A stretch of 64,000 nucleotides of DNA from Anaerotalea alkaliphila (GTDB taxonomy: Bacteria > Bacillota > Clostridia > Lachnospirales > Vallitaleaceae): positions 1 to 64,000 of the forward strand of contig NZ_JAAEEH010000011.1 in NCBI RefSeq assembly GCF_010179735.1, in the 5' to 3' direction. The notes under the pieces were generated by a model that searched no databases, was not told the origin of the DNA, and saw only the letters and a list, made by a program, of their open reading frames with translations. Position numbers and translations under genes: made by a program. Within the stretch, counting starts at the first letter, position 1. Every line of letters starts with the position of its first letter. Positions 39,491-49,040 of the stretch are shown in pieces.

Positions 39491-39994
39491 ATGAAGAAAA
39501 GAGCAGGTGCCGTCACATTGGGAGGCAATCCCATGACACTATTGGAAGAGGAAATCAAGGTGGGGGATGTCGCCCCGGACTTCACCGTCCTGGACAAGGA
39601 CCTGAATCCCGTGAGGCTCAGCGACGCCAAGGGCAAGAAGGTGCTGATCAGCGTGGTGCCTTCCATCGACACCCCCGTGTGCGCCAGCCAGACCCGCCGT
39701 TTCAACGAGGAACTGGCCACTTTGGAGGAGGTTGAGGTCTACACCGTCAGCGTGGACCTCCCCTTCGCCCTGGGACGTTATTGCGCGGTGGAAGGCATCG
39801 ACAAGGTGAAGACCCTGTCCGACCACAAGGAACTGGATTTCGGAAGGAAGTACGGCTTCGTCATCGACGAGCTGCGGATCCTGGCCCGGGGGATCGTGGC
39901 GGTGGACGAGGAGGGCGTGGTCACCCATGTGGAATACGTGCCCGAGGTGACGGAACACCCGGATTATGAAAGGGCCCTGGAGGCGGTACGCTGA
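39491..39994 (+). CDS. tpx: Thiol peroxidase (atypical 2-Cys peroxiredoxin)
   Basis: A 167-residue cytoplasmic peroxidase. Peroxidatic Cys64 lies in VPSIDTPVCASQTRRFNE and resolving Cys98 in VDLPFALGRYCAVEGIDKV, the two-cysteine layout of Tpx. It reduces hydrogen peroxide and alkyl hydroperoxides with thioredoxin. GAAGGAG is seven bases before the ATG. The promoter overlaps a Fur-family operator, indicating stress or metal control. A strong hairpin separates it from glmS. Confidence 0.95.
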   Translation: MKKRAGAVTLGGNPMTLLEEEIKVGDVAPDFTVLDKDLNPVRLSDAKGKKVLISVVPSIDTPVCASQTRRFNEELATLEEVEVYTVSVDLPFALGRYCAVEGIDKVKTLSDHKELDFGRKYGFVIDELRILARGIVAVDEEGVVTHVEYVPEVTEHPDYERALEAVR

Positions 39995-40042
39995 GCGGCG
40001 CCCCGGAGGTTGCGAATCTGCCTTCCTATGATGGAAACGGAA

Positions 40043-40085
40043 ACAGGAAAAGCCATCCTTGACCGGATGGCTTTTCCTGTTTCTT
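40043..40085. terminator. Bidirectional terminator between tpx and glmS
   Basis: CAGGAAAAGCCATCC and GGATGGCTTTTCCTG form a 15-bp stem with T-rich flanks on both strands. Confidence 0.88.
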
Positions 40086-40101
40086 GTGCTTTGGCCGCAG
40101 C

Positions 40102-41934
40102 CTATTCCACCGTGACGCTCTTGGCCAGGTTCCGTGGCTTGTCCACGTCGCGGCCCAGGCCGCAGGCGATATGGTAGGCGAAGAGCTGTTGGGGGATGTT
40201 CACCAGCAGGGTGGTGAAGTTGGGGTGGGTCCGGGGCACGAAGATGGCGTCGTCCACCGCCAGGCGGATCTCCTCGTTCCCTTCCATGGCGATGGCCATC
40301 ACATTGGCTCCCCGGGCCTTCACTTCCTTGATGTTGCTGATGGTCTTCTCCAGAAGGGCCTCCTGGCCCACCAGTCCCATCAGCAGGGACCCTTCCTCTA
40401 TCAGGGCGATGGGGCCGTGCTTCAGCTCACCGGCGGGATAGCTTTCGGCGTGTAGGTAGGCGACTTCCTTGATCTTCAGGGCGCCCTCCATGGCGGCGGC
40501 ATAGTCCAGCCCCCGGCCGATGTAGAACACGTTCTTCATGTGCAGGTTCTTCCTGGCCAGGTCTTCCACCAGATGGGCATTCTCCAGCACCCGCTCCACC
40601 TTCTCCGGCAGCTCCAGCAGGGCATCCCGCAGGACGGCGAACTCCTCGTCCCCTATCTTTCCCAGCACCTGTCCGATCTTCATGGACAGCAGATACATGG
40701 CCACCAGCTGGGCGGAATAGGCCTTGGTGGAGGCCACGGCGATTTCCGGTCCCGCGCAGGTGTAGAACACGTCGTCCGCTTCCCTGGCGATGGTGGAACC
40801 CACCACGTTCACCACGCCCAGCACCCGGGCGCCGGCCTTTTTGGCCATCCGCAGGGCGGCCAGGGTGTCCGCCGTCTCCCCGGACTGGGACACCACGATC
40901 ATCAGGGTGTTCTCATCCAGGATGGGGTCCCTGTACCTGAACTCCGACGCCACGTCCGCAACCACGGGGACCCGTGCCTGGGCCTCCAGCAGCATCTTCC
41001 CGACGGATCCCGCATAGTAGGCGGTGCCGCAGGCGACGATGTAGACCTTGTTGATCTTCTCCATGGTTTCCTTGTCCAGACGGATGCCGTCCAGCTGGAC
41101 TTCCGTGCTGTCCTTGCCGATCCTGCCCAGGAGGGTGTCCCGGATGACCTTGGGCTGCTCGTAGATTTCCTTCAGCATGAAGTGGTCGTAGCCGCCCTTC
41201 TCCGCCGCGTGGATGTCCCAGGTCACATGGAAGACCGGACGCTCGATGGGCTTCTTCAGGTTGTCCATGAGCTGCACGGAGTTCTTGCGCACCACCGCCA
41301 CTTCCCCGTCCTCCAGGAAGTAGACGTCCCGGGTGTGCTTCAGGATCGCCGGGATGTCCGAGGCGATGAAGTTTTCACCCGTGCCCAGTCCCACCACCAG
41401 GGGGCTGTCCTTCCGGGCCGCGATGATGGTGTCCGGTTCGTCCTTGCAGAACACCCCGAAGGCATAGGATCCCTGGATGCGGTCGATGGCCAGCAGGACC
41501 GCGTCCAGCAGGTCCTTGGTCTCCCTGTAGTAGGAGGCGATCAGATGGACCGCCACCTCGGTGTCCGTTTCGGAGGCGAACACATAGCCCTCTTCCATCA
41601 GTTCCGCCTTCAGGGAAAGGTAGTTCTCGATGATTCCGTTGTGCACCAGCACGATGTCCGTTTCCTCATCCCGGTGGGGGTGGGAATTCACATCGGAAGG
41701 GGCGCCGTGGGTCGCCCAACGGGTATGCCCGATCCCCACGCTCCCCTGGATGGGCGTTGCCAGAAGCCGCTCCTCCAGGTTGACCAGCCTTCCCTTCACT
41801 TTGATCATCTCCACCGCCTGGTCATAAACCGCTACCCCGGCGGAGTCATAGCCCCTGTATTCCAGGGACCGCAATCCGTCCATCAGAATGGGGACCGCTG
41901 CCTGATTGCCTATATATCCTACGATTCCACACAT
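40102..41934 (-). CDS. glmS: Glutamine-fructose-6-phosphate aminotransferase
   Basis: A 610-residue enzyme that makes glucosamine-6-phosphate from fructose-6-phosphate and glutamine, the entry to peptidoglycan amino sugars. The N-terminal glutaminase starts with the nucleophile Cys2 (MCGIVGYIGNQAAV) and includes GHTRWATHG; two SIS domains follow (VACGTAYYAG, VSQSGETADTLAAL, KEVAYLHAESYPAGELKHGP) and the C-terminal DKPRNLAKSVTVE ending is complete. It begins 10 bp after glmM, so there is no room for a glmS ribozyme in front of it; regulation may involve YvcK or RapZ instead. Confidence 0.97.
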   Translation of the reverse strand: MCGIVGYIGNQAAVPILMDGLRSLEYRGYDSAGVAVYDQAVEMIKVKGRLVNLEERLLATPIQGSVGIGHTRWATHGAPSDVNSHPHRDEETDIVLVHNGIIENYLSLKAELMEEGYVFASETDTEVAVHLIASYYRETKDLLDAVLLAIDRIQGSYAFGVFCKDEPDTIIAARKDSPLVVGLGTGENFIASDIPAILKHTRDVYFLEDGEVAVVRKNSVQLMDNLKKPIERPVFHVTWDIHAAEKGGYDHFMLKEIYEQPKVIRDTLLGRIGKDSTEVQLDGIRLDKETMEKINKVYIVACGTAYYAGSVGKMLLEAQARVPVVADVASEFRYRDPILDENTLMIVVSQSGETADTLAALRMAKKAGARVLGVVNVVGSTIAREADDVFYTCAGPEIAVASTKAYSAQLVAMYLLSMKIGQVLGKIGDEEFAVLRDALLELPEKVERVLENAHLVEDLARKNLHMKNVFYIGRGLDYAAAMEGALKIKEVAYLHAESYPAGELKHGPIALIEEGSLLMGLVGQEALLEKTISNIKEVKARGANVMAIAMEGNEEIRLAVDDAIFVPRTHPNFTTLLVNIPQQLFAYHIACGLGRDVDKPRNLAKSVTVE

Positions 41935-41943
41935 AATTGCCTC

Positions 41944-43293
41944 CTATGCCAACCGCTCCTCGATCAGAGCCGCCAGCCGTTTTGCCTCTATTTCCAGTTC
42001 CTCTTGGTCCTTGCCTTCGATCATCACCCGCACCAGCGGTTCCGTGCCGGAGGGACGGATCAGCACCCGGCCTGCGCCGGCGAACTTCCGCTCCACTTCC
42101 AGGATGGCTTCCTGGACCACCGTGTCCTTCAGGTAGTCGTTCTTCCTGCTGTTGGCCACCTTGGCGTTCACCAGGGCCTGGGGCAGCACGTCCATGATGG
42201 AGGCCAGCTCCGACAACTTCTTGCCTGTGACCTTCATCACTTCCAACAGGTGGAGGGCCGTCAGCAGGCCATCCCCCGTGGTGTTCTCGTCCAGGAAAAT
42301 GATATGGCCGGACTGCTCCCCGCCGATGTTGTAGTGGTTCTCCAGCATGTTCTCCAGCACGTAGCGGTCCCCCACCTTGGTCTGTTCGATATGGATGCCC
42401 TGTTCCTTGCCCATGATGAAGAAGCCCAGATTGCTCATGACCGTGGCCACGATGGTGTTCTTCTTCAGCCTTCCCTGGGATTTCATGAAGTTCCCGCAGA
42501 TGGCCATGATCTGGTCCCCGTCCACCAGGCGCCCGTTTTCATCCACCGCCAGGCAGCGGTCCGCGTCCCCGTCGAAAGCCAGACCCACATGGGCTTCCAC
42601 CTGCCGCACATACTGCTGCAGGTCGTTCATGTGGGTGGAGCCGCACTTCTTGTTGATGTTGGTCCCGTCCGGCTCGTTGTGGATGATGATCACCTCGGCC
42701 CCCATTTCCCGCAGGGCCTGGGGGGCGGAGACGAAAGAGGCTCCGTTGGCGCAGTCGATGACCACCTTCAGGCCTTCCAGCCGGGTGCCGATCTGCCGCT
42801 TCACGTAACGGATGTAGTCGAAAATGGACTCCGTCCTGTACTGGACCCGCCCGATTTCCGTCCCCACGGGCAGGGGGATGGAAGCGTTCCCCTCCCCAAG
42901 CAGGTCCTCCACCTCTTCTTCCAGCTGGTCGGAAAGCTTGTAGCCGTGCCTGTTGAAGAACTTGATCCCATTGTATTCCACCGGATTGTGGGAAGCGGAG
43001 ATCACCACCCCCGCATCCGCGCCGTACTCCCTGGTAAGATAGGCCACCGCAGGCGTGGGTACCACGCCGATGGCGATGGCGTTCGCCCCCACCGAGCTGA
43101 TGCCCGCAATCATGGCCGCCTCCAGCATTTCTCCGGAAATCCTTGTATCCCTACCGATCAGGATGGTGGGCTTGTGCTTGTTCTCCTTGGTCAGCACATA
43201 GGCTCCCGCCTGTCCAAGCCGGTATGCCATCTCCACCGTCAGTTCCTGGTTCGCTATTCCCCTCACTCCATCCGTGCCAAACAATTTTCCCAT
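41944..43293 (-). CDS. glmM: Phosphoglucosamine mutase
   Basis: A 449-residue alpha-D-phosphohexomutase that converts glucosamine-6-phosphate to the 1-phosphate. The start [15 protein letters not shown] is typical; the phospho-Ser is Ser101 in [13 protein letters not shown]; the metal loop is FDGDADRCL (about 240); the substrate loop GEQSGHIIF and the C-terminal [16 protein letters not shown] phosphate site are present. It is followed by glmS and preceded, across a terminator, by cdaR, the classic c-di-AMP/wall-precursor locus. A promoter sits at 43328-43355. Confidence 0.97.
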   Translation of the reverse strand: MGKLFGTDGVRGIANQELTVEMAYRLGQAGAYVLTKENKHKPTILIGRDTRISGEMLEAAMIAGISSVGANAIAIGVVPTPAVAYLTREYGADAGVVISASHNPVEYNGIKFFNRHGYKLSDQLEEEVEDLLGEGNASIPLPVGTEIGRVQYRTESIFDYIRYVKRQIGTRLEGLKVVIDCANGASFVSAPQALREMGAEVIIIHNEPDGTNINKKCGSTHMNDLQQYVRQVEAHVGLAFDGDADRCLAVDENGRLVDGDQIMAICGNFMKSQGRLKKNTIVATVMSNLGFFIMGKEQGIHIEQTKVGDRYVLENMLENHYNIGGEQSGHIIFLDENTTGDGLLTALHLLEVMKVTGKKLSELASIMDVLPQALVNAKVANSRKNDYLKDTVVQEAILEVERKFAGAGRVLIRPSGTEPLVRVMIEGKDQEELEIEAKRLAALIEERLA

Positions 43294-43327
43294 GTCGGCC
43301 TCCTCTCCTCTGTCGCTTATCGGTTCA

Positions 43328-43355
43328 ATTATACCACCCTGGTCCCTTTTTACAA
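43328..43355 (-). promoter_or_regulatory. Promoter of glmM-glmS
   Basis: On the minus strand TTGTAA (43350-43355), a 16-bp spacer and TATAAT (43328-43333), about 35 bp before the glmM start. Confidence 0.75.
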
Positions 43356-43387
43356 GCCTGTTCCCTCTAAAAAGTAGACCTTTCAAC

Positions 43388-43428
43388 AAAATGGTCTATA
43401 CCAATCTTTCCTTTGGCATAGACCATTC
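43388..43428 (-). terminator. Terminator after cdaR
   Basis: On the minus strand ATGGTCTATGCCAA and TTGGTATAGACCAT form a 14-bp stem, followed by TTTTGTT. It separates cdaA-cdaR from glmM-glmS transcription. Confidence 0.85.
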
Positions 43429-43431
43429 GAC

Positions 43432-44673
43432 TTATTGCTCTTCTTCCGGTTCCGTCACCGGTCCTTCCGCTTCCAGGACCACCTGCATCCGCAGGGGCTG
43501 GGCCACAAGGGAGACCCCTTCCGGCAGGTCCAGGACCAGCTGGACCGTGTGGGTCCCCGCTCCCAGGTTCGCCAGGGAAATACTAGGCCTAAGGGCTGAA
43601 ACCGTCAGGCCCCCCAGGGCCTCCTGGGTTCCGGAAAGGCGAAGGCTGTAGGCGCCCTGGGCCACATGGGTGAGGGTCAGGCCTTCGGCCAGCCCCTGGT
43701 TCTGGACCTCCCTGGGCTGCAGGATCAGGTCCCTCTGGACCAGGGCCTCCACGTCCAGGGTGACCTTCACCGTCTCCGCCTCGTCATAGAGGAAGACGCT
43801 GCGGGGCAGCAGCGGCACCAGGTCCACCTCCACGACCTTGTCCTCGGTCAGTCCCTGCACGCTGATTGGCTCCAGGGTGATGGAGGAGACCTCGTCCACC
43901 ACACCCTCCTTGCCCCGGACCGTTATGGTCCTAGGTTCGTAGGAGACCCCTGCAAGCACGTGGCCCGCTGCCACCTGCCCGGTGACAGGCACCTGGATGT
44001 CGATCCGTTTGGTCTTCTCGATGGGCACCACCACCTTCACCTGGTTGATGCTGGGGGTCAGCCCCAGGATCTCCTGGCCGTCCTCGCCCATCACCTGGAG
44101 GTTCCCGTAGAAGGTCACTTCCTTTGTTGCGCCGCTGATGCTCACCGGCACCAGCACCCTCTTCACCAAGGCGATCTTGGACTGGGGTCCGGTGATCTGG
44201 ACCGAATTGGGCTCGATGCTGGGATTCAACGCGATGTAACCGGCGGCCGGGTCGTCCTTGAAGACATGCTGGATCTCCTTCTGGATGGTCAGCACGTTCT
44301 CCAGCTCCACCTGCATGGTCCCGGGCTCCTTCTCCATCACCTTGATGTCGTTGTCCACCTGGACCTGGATCTCCACGGCTCCGGTGATGGACATCTTGCT
44401 CAGGTCCGCATAGACGTAGATGTCGTTGTAGGACATCCTGTCCACCAGGGACCGCTTGCCCCTGATCTTGATGTCCACCCGGTCGCCGGAGACATACTCG
44501 ATGGACTTCCGCTGGCTTGTGATCACCGACTCGTTCAACTTGTTCACCGGCACGTTGTTGAAGGTCCTGGTGACAAGGGGATCTTCATAATTGACGACTG
44601 TCAGCCACAGGACAAATCCCAGCAGCACGGACAGCAGCTTCCAGCCGATGTTGTCCATGATGTTATCTAACAT
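43432..44673 (-). CDS. cdaR: CdaA regulatory protein, YbbR repeats
   Basis: A 413-residue membrane-anchored protein. One transmembrane helix (about 8-26: GWKLLSVLLGFVLWLTVVNY) places about four YbbR repeats (about 40-390) outside the cell, with repeated elements such as VPVSISGATKEV and IDIQVPVTGQVAAGHVL. CdaR binds and tunes the diadenylate cyclase CdaA. The gene overlaps the end of cdaA by 11 bp. Confidence 0.93.
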   Translation of the reverse strand: MLDNIMDNIGWKLLSVLLGFVLWLTVVNYEDPLVTRTFNNVPVNKLNESVITSQRKSIEYVSGDRVDIKIRGKRSLVDRMSYNDIYVYADLSKMSITGAVEIQVQVDNDIKVMEKEPGTMQVELENVLTIQKEIQHVFKDDPAAGYIALNPSIEPNSVQITGPQSKIALVKRVLVPVSISGATKEVTFYGNLQVMGEDGQEILGLTPSINQVKVVVPIEKTKRIDIQVPVTGQVAAGHVLAGVSYEPRTITVRGKEGVVDEVSSITLEPISVQGLTEDKVVEVDLVPLLPRSVFLYDEAETVKVTLDVEALVQRDLILQPREVQNQGLAEGLTLTHVAQGAYSLRLSGTQEALGGLTVSALRPSISLANLGAGTHTVQLVLDLPEGVSLVAQPLRMQVVLEAEGPVTEPEEEQ

Positions 44674-45535
44674 TCTTCATTCTACCTTTCCAGATCTTGA
44701 ACTTGGTGGCATCCGGCGTGTCCGCGTAAATCTCCAGGAGCTTCCCTTTCAGGTACTCCAGGTCCACTCCCCGGACCAGGTTCCCTCCCATGGCCACGGA
44801 CATCTTGCCCGACTCCTCGGACACGGTGACCACCACGCAGTCGGAAACCTCGGAAATCCCCACGGCGGCCCGGTGCCTTGTGCCCAACTCCTTGCTCAGG
44901 GTCATGTTCTCGGACAAGGGCAGGTAGCAGGTGGCCGCCACGATCCGGTTTCCCCGGATGATCACGGCCCCGTCATGGAGGGGGGTGTTGTGCTCGAAGA
45001 TGTTGCAGAGGATCTGCCGGGTGACGATGGCGTCCACCGGAAGCCCCGTCTTCTCGAACTCATAGAGCTTCACGTCCTTCTCCAGCACGATCAGGGCTCC
45101 CGTCTTCACCTTGGACATGAGGGCGCAGGCCTGGACGATCTCCTCGATGTATTCCTGGGCCAGCTTCTCCTTCTTGTCCTTCTGTTCGTCGAAGGCCACC
45201 AGGGTGGACAGGAAATTCTTCTGCCCCAGCTGTTCCAGGGCCTTCCTGAGCTCCGGTTGGAACACGATCAGCAGGGCGATGATCCCCACATTGATGGTGT
45301 TGGCGAAAATCCACATGATCGTGTTCATCTCGAAAACCATGGCGATGGCCGAAACGGCAAACAGCACGATGATCCCCTTGAACAGCATCCATGCCCGGGT
45401 GCCCCGGACCCATTTCAGGATCTGGTAGATGCCGAAGGCGATGACTGCGATTTCGATGATATCTTTGATTTTGATGATGGGAAGGGCTTGGAACACCTGC
45501 AGGACGTTGCTCCAAATCTCAGAAAATGTATTCAC
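44663..45535 (-). CDS. cdaA: Diadenylate cyclase
   Basis: A 290-residue enzyme that makes cyclic di-AMP from two ATP. Three transmembrane helices (about 20-105) precede the DAC domain, with active-site motifs NTPLHDGAVIIRGNRI (DGA) and GTRHRAAVG (RHR). c-di-AMP controls potassium and osmolyte balance and wall homeostasis in Gram-positives. Here it lies upstream of cdaR, glmM and glmS, the conserved cluster in which GlmM can inhibit CdaA. Confidence 0.96.
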   Translation of the reverse strand: MNTFSEIWSNVLQVFQALPIIKIKDIIEIAVIAFGIYQILKWVRGTRAWMLFKGIIVLFAVSAIAMVFEMNTIMWIFANTINVGIIALLIVFQPELRKALEQLGQKNFLSTLVAFDEQKDKKEKLAQEYIEEIVQACALMSKVKTGALIVLEKDVKLYEFEKTGLPVDAIVTRQILCNIFEHNTPLHDGAVIIRGNRIVAATCYLPLSENMTLSKELGTRHRAAVGISEVSDCVVVTVSEESGKMSVAMGGNLVRGVDLEYLKGKLLEIYADTPDATKFKIWKGRMKNVR

Positions 45536-45550
45536 GGCCGCACCTCGACA

Positions 45551-46486
45551 TTATTTGATCTTTTTGACTTCCTTGACTGCCTTTGCCAGCTTCACTTTGG
45601 GGACCACCTTCACATAGTAGTAATGGTCGTCGTCCTCGAACTGCACCTTCTCGCTCCGCTGGTAGTCCAGGGAAAAACGGAAAAACTGGAATAGCGCGGT
45701 CAGGGCTCCCGCCACCAGGGTGCCCGCCACCAGGCCGCCTATGGACACCTCCACCTTCAGGAGGACGCTTCCCAGGAAGAATCCCAGAAGGTTCACCGCC
45801 GCCCCGACGGCGATGGCCAGATAGAAGACCTGGCGCACCGGGAGCCCCCGGACGAAACGCATGGAGAGGACCACCGCGGAAAACACCAGCACCGTCAGGA
45901 GCATGGCCATGTCGTGCATGGCCGCCTGGGACAGATACTTGTACATGCCCACCATCACTTCCGGAAGGTCGTACAGGGTGGAACCCCCTCCGCCGATCTC
46001 CAGCATGCCCGGCACATAGGCGGACATCCTGTAGAGCACCACCCCGACCCCCAGGGGGATCACCGCGGTTCCGCTCAGGAAGAGTCCGGCCACCAGGGGC
46101 AGCAGGATCCCCAGTTTCCACTGCTCCAGCAGGGGCACCAGGAGAACCAGATAGGCCAGGTCCGGCTGGAGCCGGACGAACATCAGGTAGAGGACCACCA
46201 TGCCCAGGAACACGATCAGGGCGGCCTCGACGGAGCGGGCCATCAGCTGGGCTCCGGTGAACACCATCAGCAGCAGCAGGAACCAGGTGGCCGGAACGAA
46301 GGCCGCCACGGCGGCCAGCAGCAGATGGAGCCAGGGGCTTCCCAGCAGGGGCACCAGGGAAAAGAAGGCGTTCAGGTAGCGCAAGGCCCCCAAGGACACC
46401 AGGAATTTTCCAAAAGGCTTCAGGATCCCCTCATACCGCCTATAGAAATTGGCCATCCAATCTTTCATCTCATACAAGAACGTCAT
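45551..46486 (-). CDS. Polytopic membrane protein of unknown function next to cdaA
   Basis: A 311-residue protein with about eight hydrophobic helices between residues 45 and 265 (for example LLLAAVAAFVPATWFLLLLM and HDMAMLLTVLVFSAVVLSMR) and a soluble C-terminal tail FEDDDHYYYVKVVPKVKLAK ending in KEVKKIK. I do not recognise a named family. It starts 10 bp after the small membrane protein and ends 15 bp before cdaA, so it is probably co-transcribed with the c-di-AMP genes. A transport or envelope role linked to c-di-AMP is a guess from position only. Confidence 0.8.
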   Translation of the reverse strand: MTFLYEMKDWMANFYRRYEGILKPFGKFLVSLGALRYLNAFFSLVPLLGSPWLHLLLAAVAAFVPATWFLLLLMVFTGAQLMARSVEAALIVFLGMVVLYLMFVRLQPDLAYLVLLVPLLEQWKLGILLPLVAGLFLSGTAVIPLGVGVVLYRMSAYVPGMLEIGGGGSTLYDLPEVMVGMYKYLSQAAMHDMAMLLTVLVFSAVVLSMRFVRGLPVRQVFYLAIAVGAAVNLLGFFLGSVLLKVEVSIGGLVAGTLVAGALTALFQFFRFSLDYQRSEKVQFEDDDHYYYVKVVPKVKLAKAVKEVKKIK

Positions 46487-46496
46487 CCCACACCCC

Positions 46497-46898
46497 CTAC
46501 AATCTTCGCAGCGTCTTCAACCGCTGTTCGTACTGGTTGAGCCGCTTCTGCGCTTCTTCGTAGCCCCTCTTCTGGATCCGGTTGGATATGAAGGTGTAGG
46601 CGAGCATGCAGAGCAACCAGATGGTGAAATATTCAACGAACTGCCCCACAAAATCGAAGTGGGTGATGTTCGTGATGTTGTCAAGAAACTTTGCGGAAAG
46701 GTCCATCAGGAAGAGCAGCAGCAGCGCTGCGGTGACGGCCATCCTGGTCTTGAAGTTTTGGAACGAAAGGTAATTCGAACGGAAATATCCGGCCGTCCGC
46801 AGGTCCCTGCGCCCCTGGTTCTTCTCATAGGACGCAAGTTTGGTCATCAAGATGAGCTTTTCCCTGTTCAACAAAGCGTCCACCCCGTTTCTTTTCAT
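46497..46898 (-). CDS. Small membrane protein of unknown function
   Basis: A 133-residue protein with a basic N-terminus (MKRNGVDALLNREKLILMTK), two hydrophobic helices (about 52-70 and 85-105: MAVTAALLLLFLMDLSAKFL, FTIWLLCMLAYTFISNRI) and a coiled-coil-like basic C-terminus (EEAQKRLNQYEQRLKTLRRL). It is 10 bp upstream of the larger membrane protein and likely in the same operon leading to cdaA-cdaR. No family is recognised. Confidence 0.75.
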   Translation of the reverse strand: MKRNGVDALLNREKLILMTKLASYEKNQGRRDLRTAGYFRSNYLSFQNFKTRMAVTAALLLLFLMDLSAKFLDNITNITHFDFVGQFVEYFTIWLLCMLAYTFISNRIQKRGYEEAQKRLNQYEQRLKTLRRL

Positions 46899-46924
46899 AG
46901 AAGCCTTTAGACATTATACCACAA

Positions 46925-46968
46925 AAGAAAAGCGGTGGCACGGAAAGTTTGCCTTCCGCGCCACCGCG
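46925..46968 (-). terminator. Terminator after lysS
   Basis: On the minus strand GCGGTGGCGCGGAAG pairs with CTTTCCGTGCCACCGC and is followed by TTTTCTTTT. Confidence 0.85.
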
Positions 46969-46979
46969 TCCTACCGGTG

Positions 46980-48473
46980 CTATTTGTTCTTCATGGTGGG
47001 GAACAGCAGGATGTCCCGGATGGAATAGGAGTCGGTGAGGAGCATGACGAACCGGTCGATCCCCACGCCCAGTCCCCCTGTGGGGGGCATGCCGTATTCC
47101 AGCGCCGTCAGGAAGTCCTCGTCGATCATGTTGGCTTCCTCGTCCCCGGCGGCCCGCAGGCTCTCCTGGTAATCGAAGCGCACCCGCTGGTCGATGGGGT
47201 CGTTCAACTCCGAGAATGCATTGGCGAACTCCCTGCGGGTGATGAACAGCTCGAACCGTTCCGTATAGGCCGGGTCTTCGGGCTTCCGCTTGGCCAGGGG
47301 GGAGATCTCCACCGGATGGTCCATGATGAAGGTGGGCTGCACCAGATGTTCCTCCGCGTAATGCTCGAAGAAAAGGTTCAGGATCTCCCCTTTCTTGAAA
47401 TGCTTCTCGAACTCGATGCCATGGGCTTTGGCCAACTCCCTGGCCTCCTCGTCCCCCTTGACCTCGTTGAAGTCCACATTTCCGTATTTCTTCACGGCCT
47501 CCAGCATGGTCAGCCGTCCGAAAGGCTTCTCCAGGTCGATTTCCACCCCGTCGTAGTTCACCACGGCGGTGCCCAGCACGTTCCTGGCCACGGTCCTGAA
47601 CATCTCTTCCGTCAGGTCCATCATGCCGTAGTAGTCCGTGTAGGCCTGGTAGAGTTCCAGCAGGGTGAACTCCGGGTTGTGGCGTACGGAAATCCCCTCG
47701 TTCCTGAACACCCTTCCCATTTCATAGACCCGCTCGAAGCCCCCAACGATCAGCCGCTTCAGGTGCAGCTCCAGGGAAATCCGCAGATGCAGCTCCATGT
47801 CCAGGGCGTTGTGGTGGGTCAGGAACGGTTTGGCCGCGGCCCCACCGGGGATGGTGTGCAGCACCGGGGTCTCCACTTCCAGGAAGGAGCGGCTGTCCAG
47901 GTAGCTCCTGATCTCCTTCAGGATCCTGGTCCGTTTGAAGAAGGCGTCCTTGACTTCCGGATTCACGATCAGGTCCAGGTACCGTTGCCGGTAGCGGGTG
48001 TCCGTATCCTTCAATCCATGGAACTTCTCGGGGAGGATCTGGAGGCTCTTGGACAACAGGACGACCTCCTGGGCCTTGACCGAAATCTCCCCCTTCTGGG
48101 TGATGAACACCTCTCCCCTTACGCCGACCAGGTCCCCCAGGTCGTAATGCTTGAACTCCTGGTAGGACTCTTCCCCCAGGTCGTCTTTCCGTACATAGGC
48201 CTGGATCTGTCCATCCCTGTCCTGGACATGGCAGAAGGAGGCCTTGCCCATGACCCGCTTGGTCATGATCCGGCCCGCGATGGATACGGTCTTCCCTTCC
48301 AGAGCGGAGAAACCGTCCAGGATCTCCTGGCTGTGGTGGGTGGCGTCAAATTTCGTGATGGCAAAAGGGTCTTTGCCCTTTTCCTGCAGATCCGCCAATT
48401 TGCTCCTGCGGATCTGCAGCAGCTCGTTCATTTCCTGTACGACGGTTTCCGTGACGTTGTTGTTCTCAGACAC
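46980..48473 (-). CDS. lysS: Lysyl-tRNA synthetase, class II
   Basis: A 497-residue class II synthetase. An OB-fold anticodon domain (about 60-145: [20 protein letters not shown]) is followed by the catalytic core with motif 1 ([20 protein letters not shown]), motif 2 ([20 protein letters not shown]) and motif 3 ([14 protein letters not shown]). It charges lysine tRNA, such as the one at 27439-27511. It follows greA by 15 bp, a frequent pair in Bacillota. Confidence 0.97.
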   Translation of the reverse strand: MSENNNVTETVVQEMNELLQIRRSKLADLQEKGKDPFAITKFDATHHSQEILDGFSALEGKTVSIAGRIMTKRVMGKASFCHVQDRDGQIQAYVRKDDLGEESYQEFKHYDLGDLVGVRGEVFITQKGEISVKAQEVVLLSKSLQILPEKFHGLKDTDTRYRQRYLDLIVNPEVKDAFFKRTRILKEIRSYLDSRSFLEVETPVLHTIPGGAAAKPFLTHHNALDMELHLRISLELHLKRLIVGGFERVYEMGRVFRNEGISVRHNPEFTLLELYQAYTDYYGMMDLTEEMFRTVARNVLGTAVVNYDGVEIDLEKPFGRLTMLEAVKKYGNVDFNEVKGDEEARELAKAHGIEFEKHFKKGEILNLFFEHYAEEHLVQPTFIMDHPVEISPLAKRKPEDPAYTERFELFITRREFANAFSELNDPIDQRVRFDYQESLRAAGDEEANMIDEDFLTALEYGMPPTGGLGVGIDRFVMLLTDSYSIRDILLFPTMKNK

Positions 48474-48488
48474 TTCGATTACTCCTAT

Positions 48489-48965
48489 CTATCGATGAAT
48501 TTCCAGCACTTTGAAGGAGACGTTTCCCGCCGGTGTGTCCACACTGGCCACCTCTCCCACCTTCAGGCCCAGAAGGGCGCGGCCTACGGGGGCTTCGTTG
48601 GATATCTTTCCTTTTAAGGGGTCGGCTTCCGTGGAACCTACGATGGCGTAATCCACTTCCTCTTCCATCTCCAGATCATACAGACGCACCTTGCATCCGA
48701 TGCTGATGGAACCCAGGTCCACCTCGTCTTCGTCGATGACTTCAGCGTTCTTCAGGATCTTCTCGATTTCAACGATCCTTGCCTCGACCTCGCCTTGCTC
48801 GTCTTTGGCCGCATCGTATTCCGCGTTCTCGGAAAGGTCCCCTTGGGCCCTTGCTTCCTTGATCTTCTCTGCGATTTCCTTGCGCTTGAAAACCTTCAGG
48901 TTCTGCACTTCTTCTTCCAGGTTCTTCAGACCTTGATAGGTCAAAATCATCTTCTTGTCAGACAT
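48489..48965 (-). CDS. greA: Transcription elongation factor GreA
   Basis: A 158-residue protein with the N-terminal coiled coil (1-75), whose acidic tip includes [16 protein letters not shown], and the C-terminal FKBP-like domain ([38 protein letters not shown]). It helps RNA polymerase cleave backtracked transcripts. ATG 48965 follows GGAAGAAATG-type ribosome sequence and begins [13 protein letters not shown]. Confidence 0.96.
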   Translation of the reverse strand: MSDKKMILTYQGLKNLEEEVQNLKVFKRKEIAEKIKEARAQGDLSENAEYDAAKDEQGEVEARIVEIEKILKNAEVIDEDEVDLGSISIGCKVRLYDLEMEEEVDYAIVGSTEADPLKGKISNEAPVGRALLGLKVGEVASVDTPAGNVSFKVLEIHR

Positions 48966-49040
48966 TTCTTCCACCTTCCTCCGCACTTGTAGACGTCCAG
49001 CTGCACTGGCGCAGCAAACCAAGCCAACGGCTTCCATATT

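Noticed and set aside
41935-41943. glmS ribozyme
   Set aside because: Only nine bases separate glmM and glmS, and no ribozyme-like sequence is found in front of glmS.
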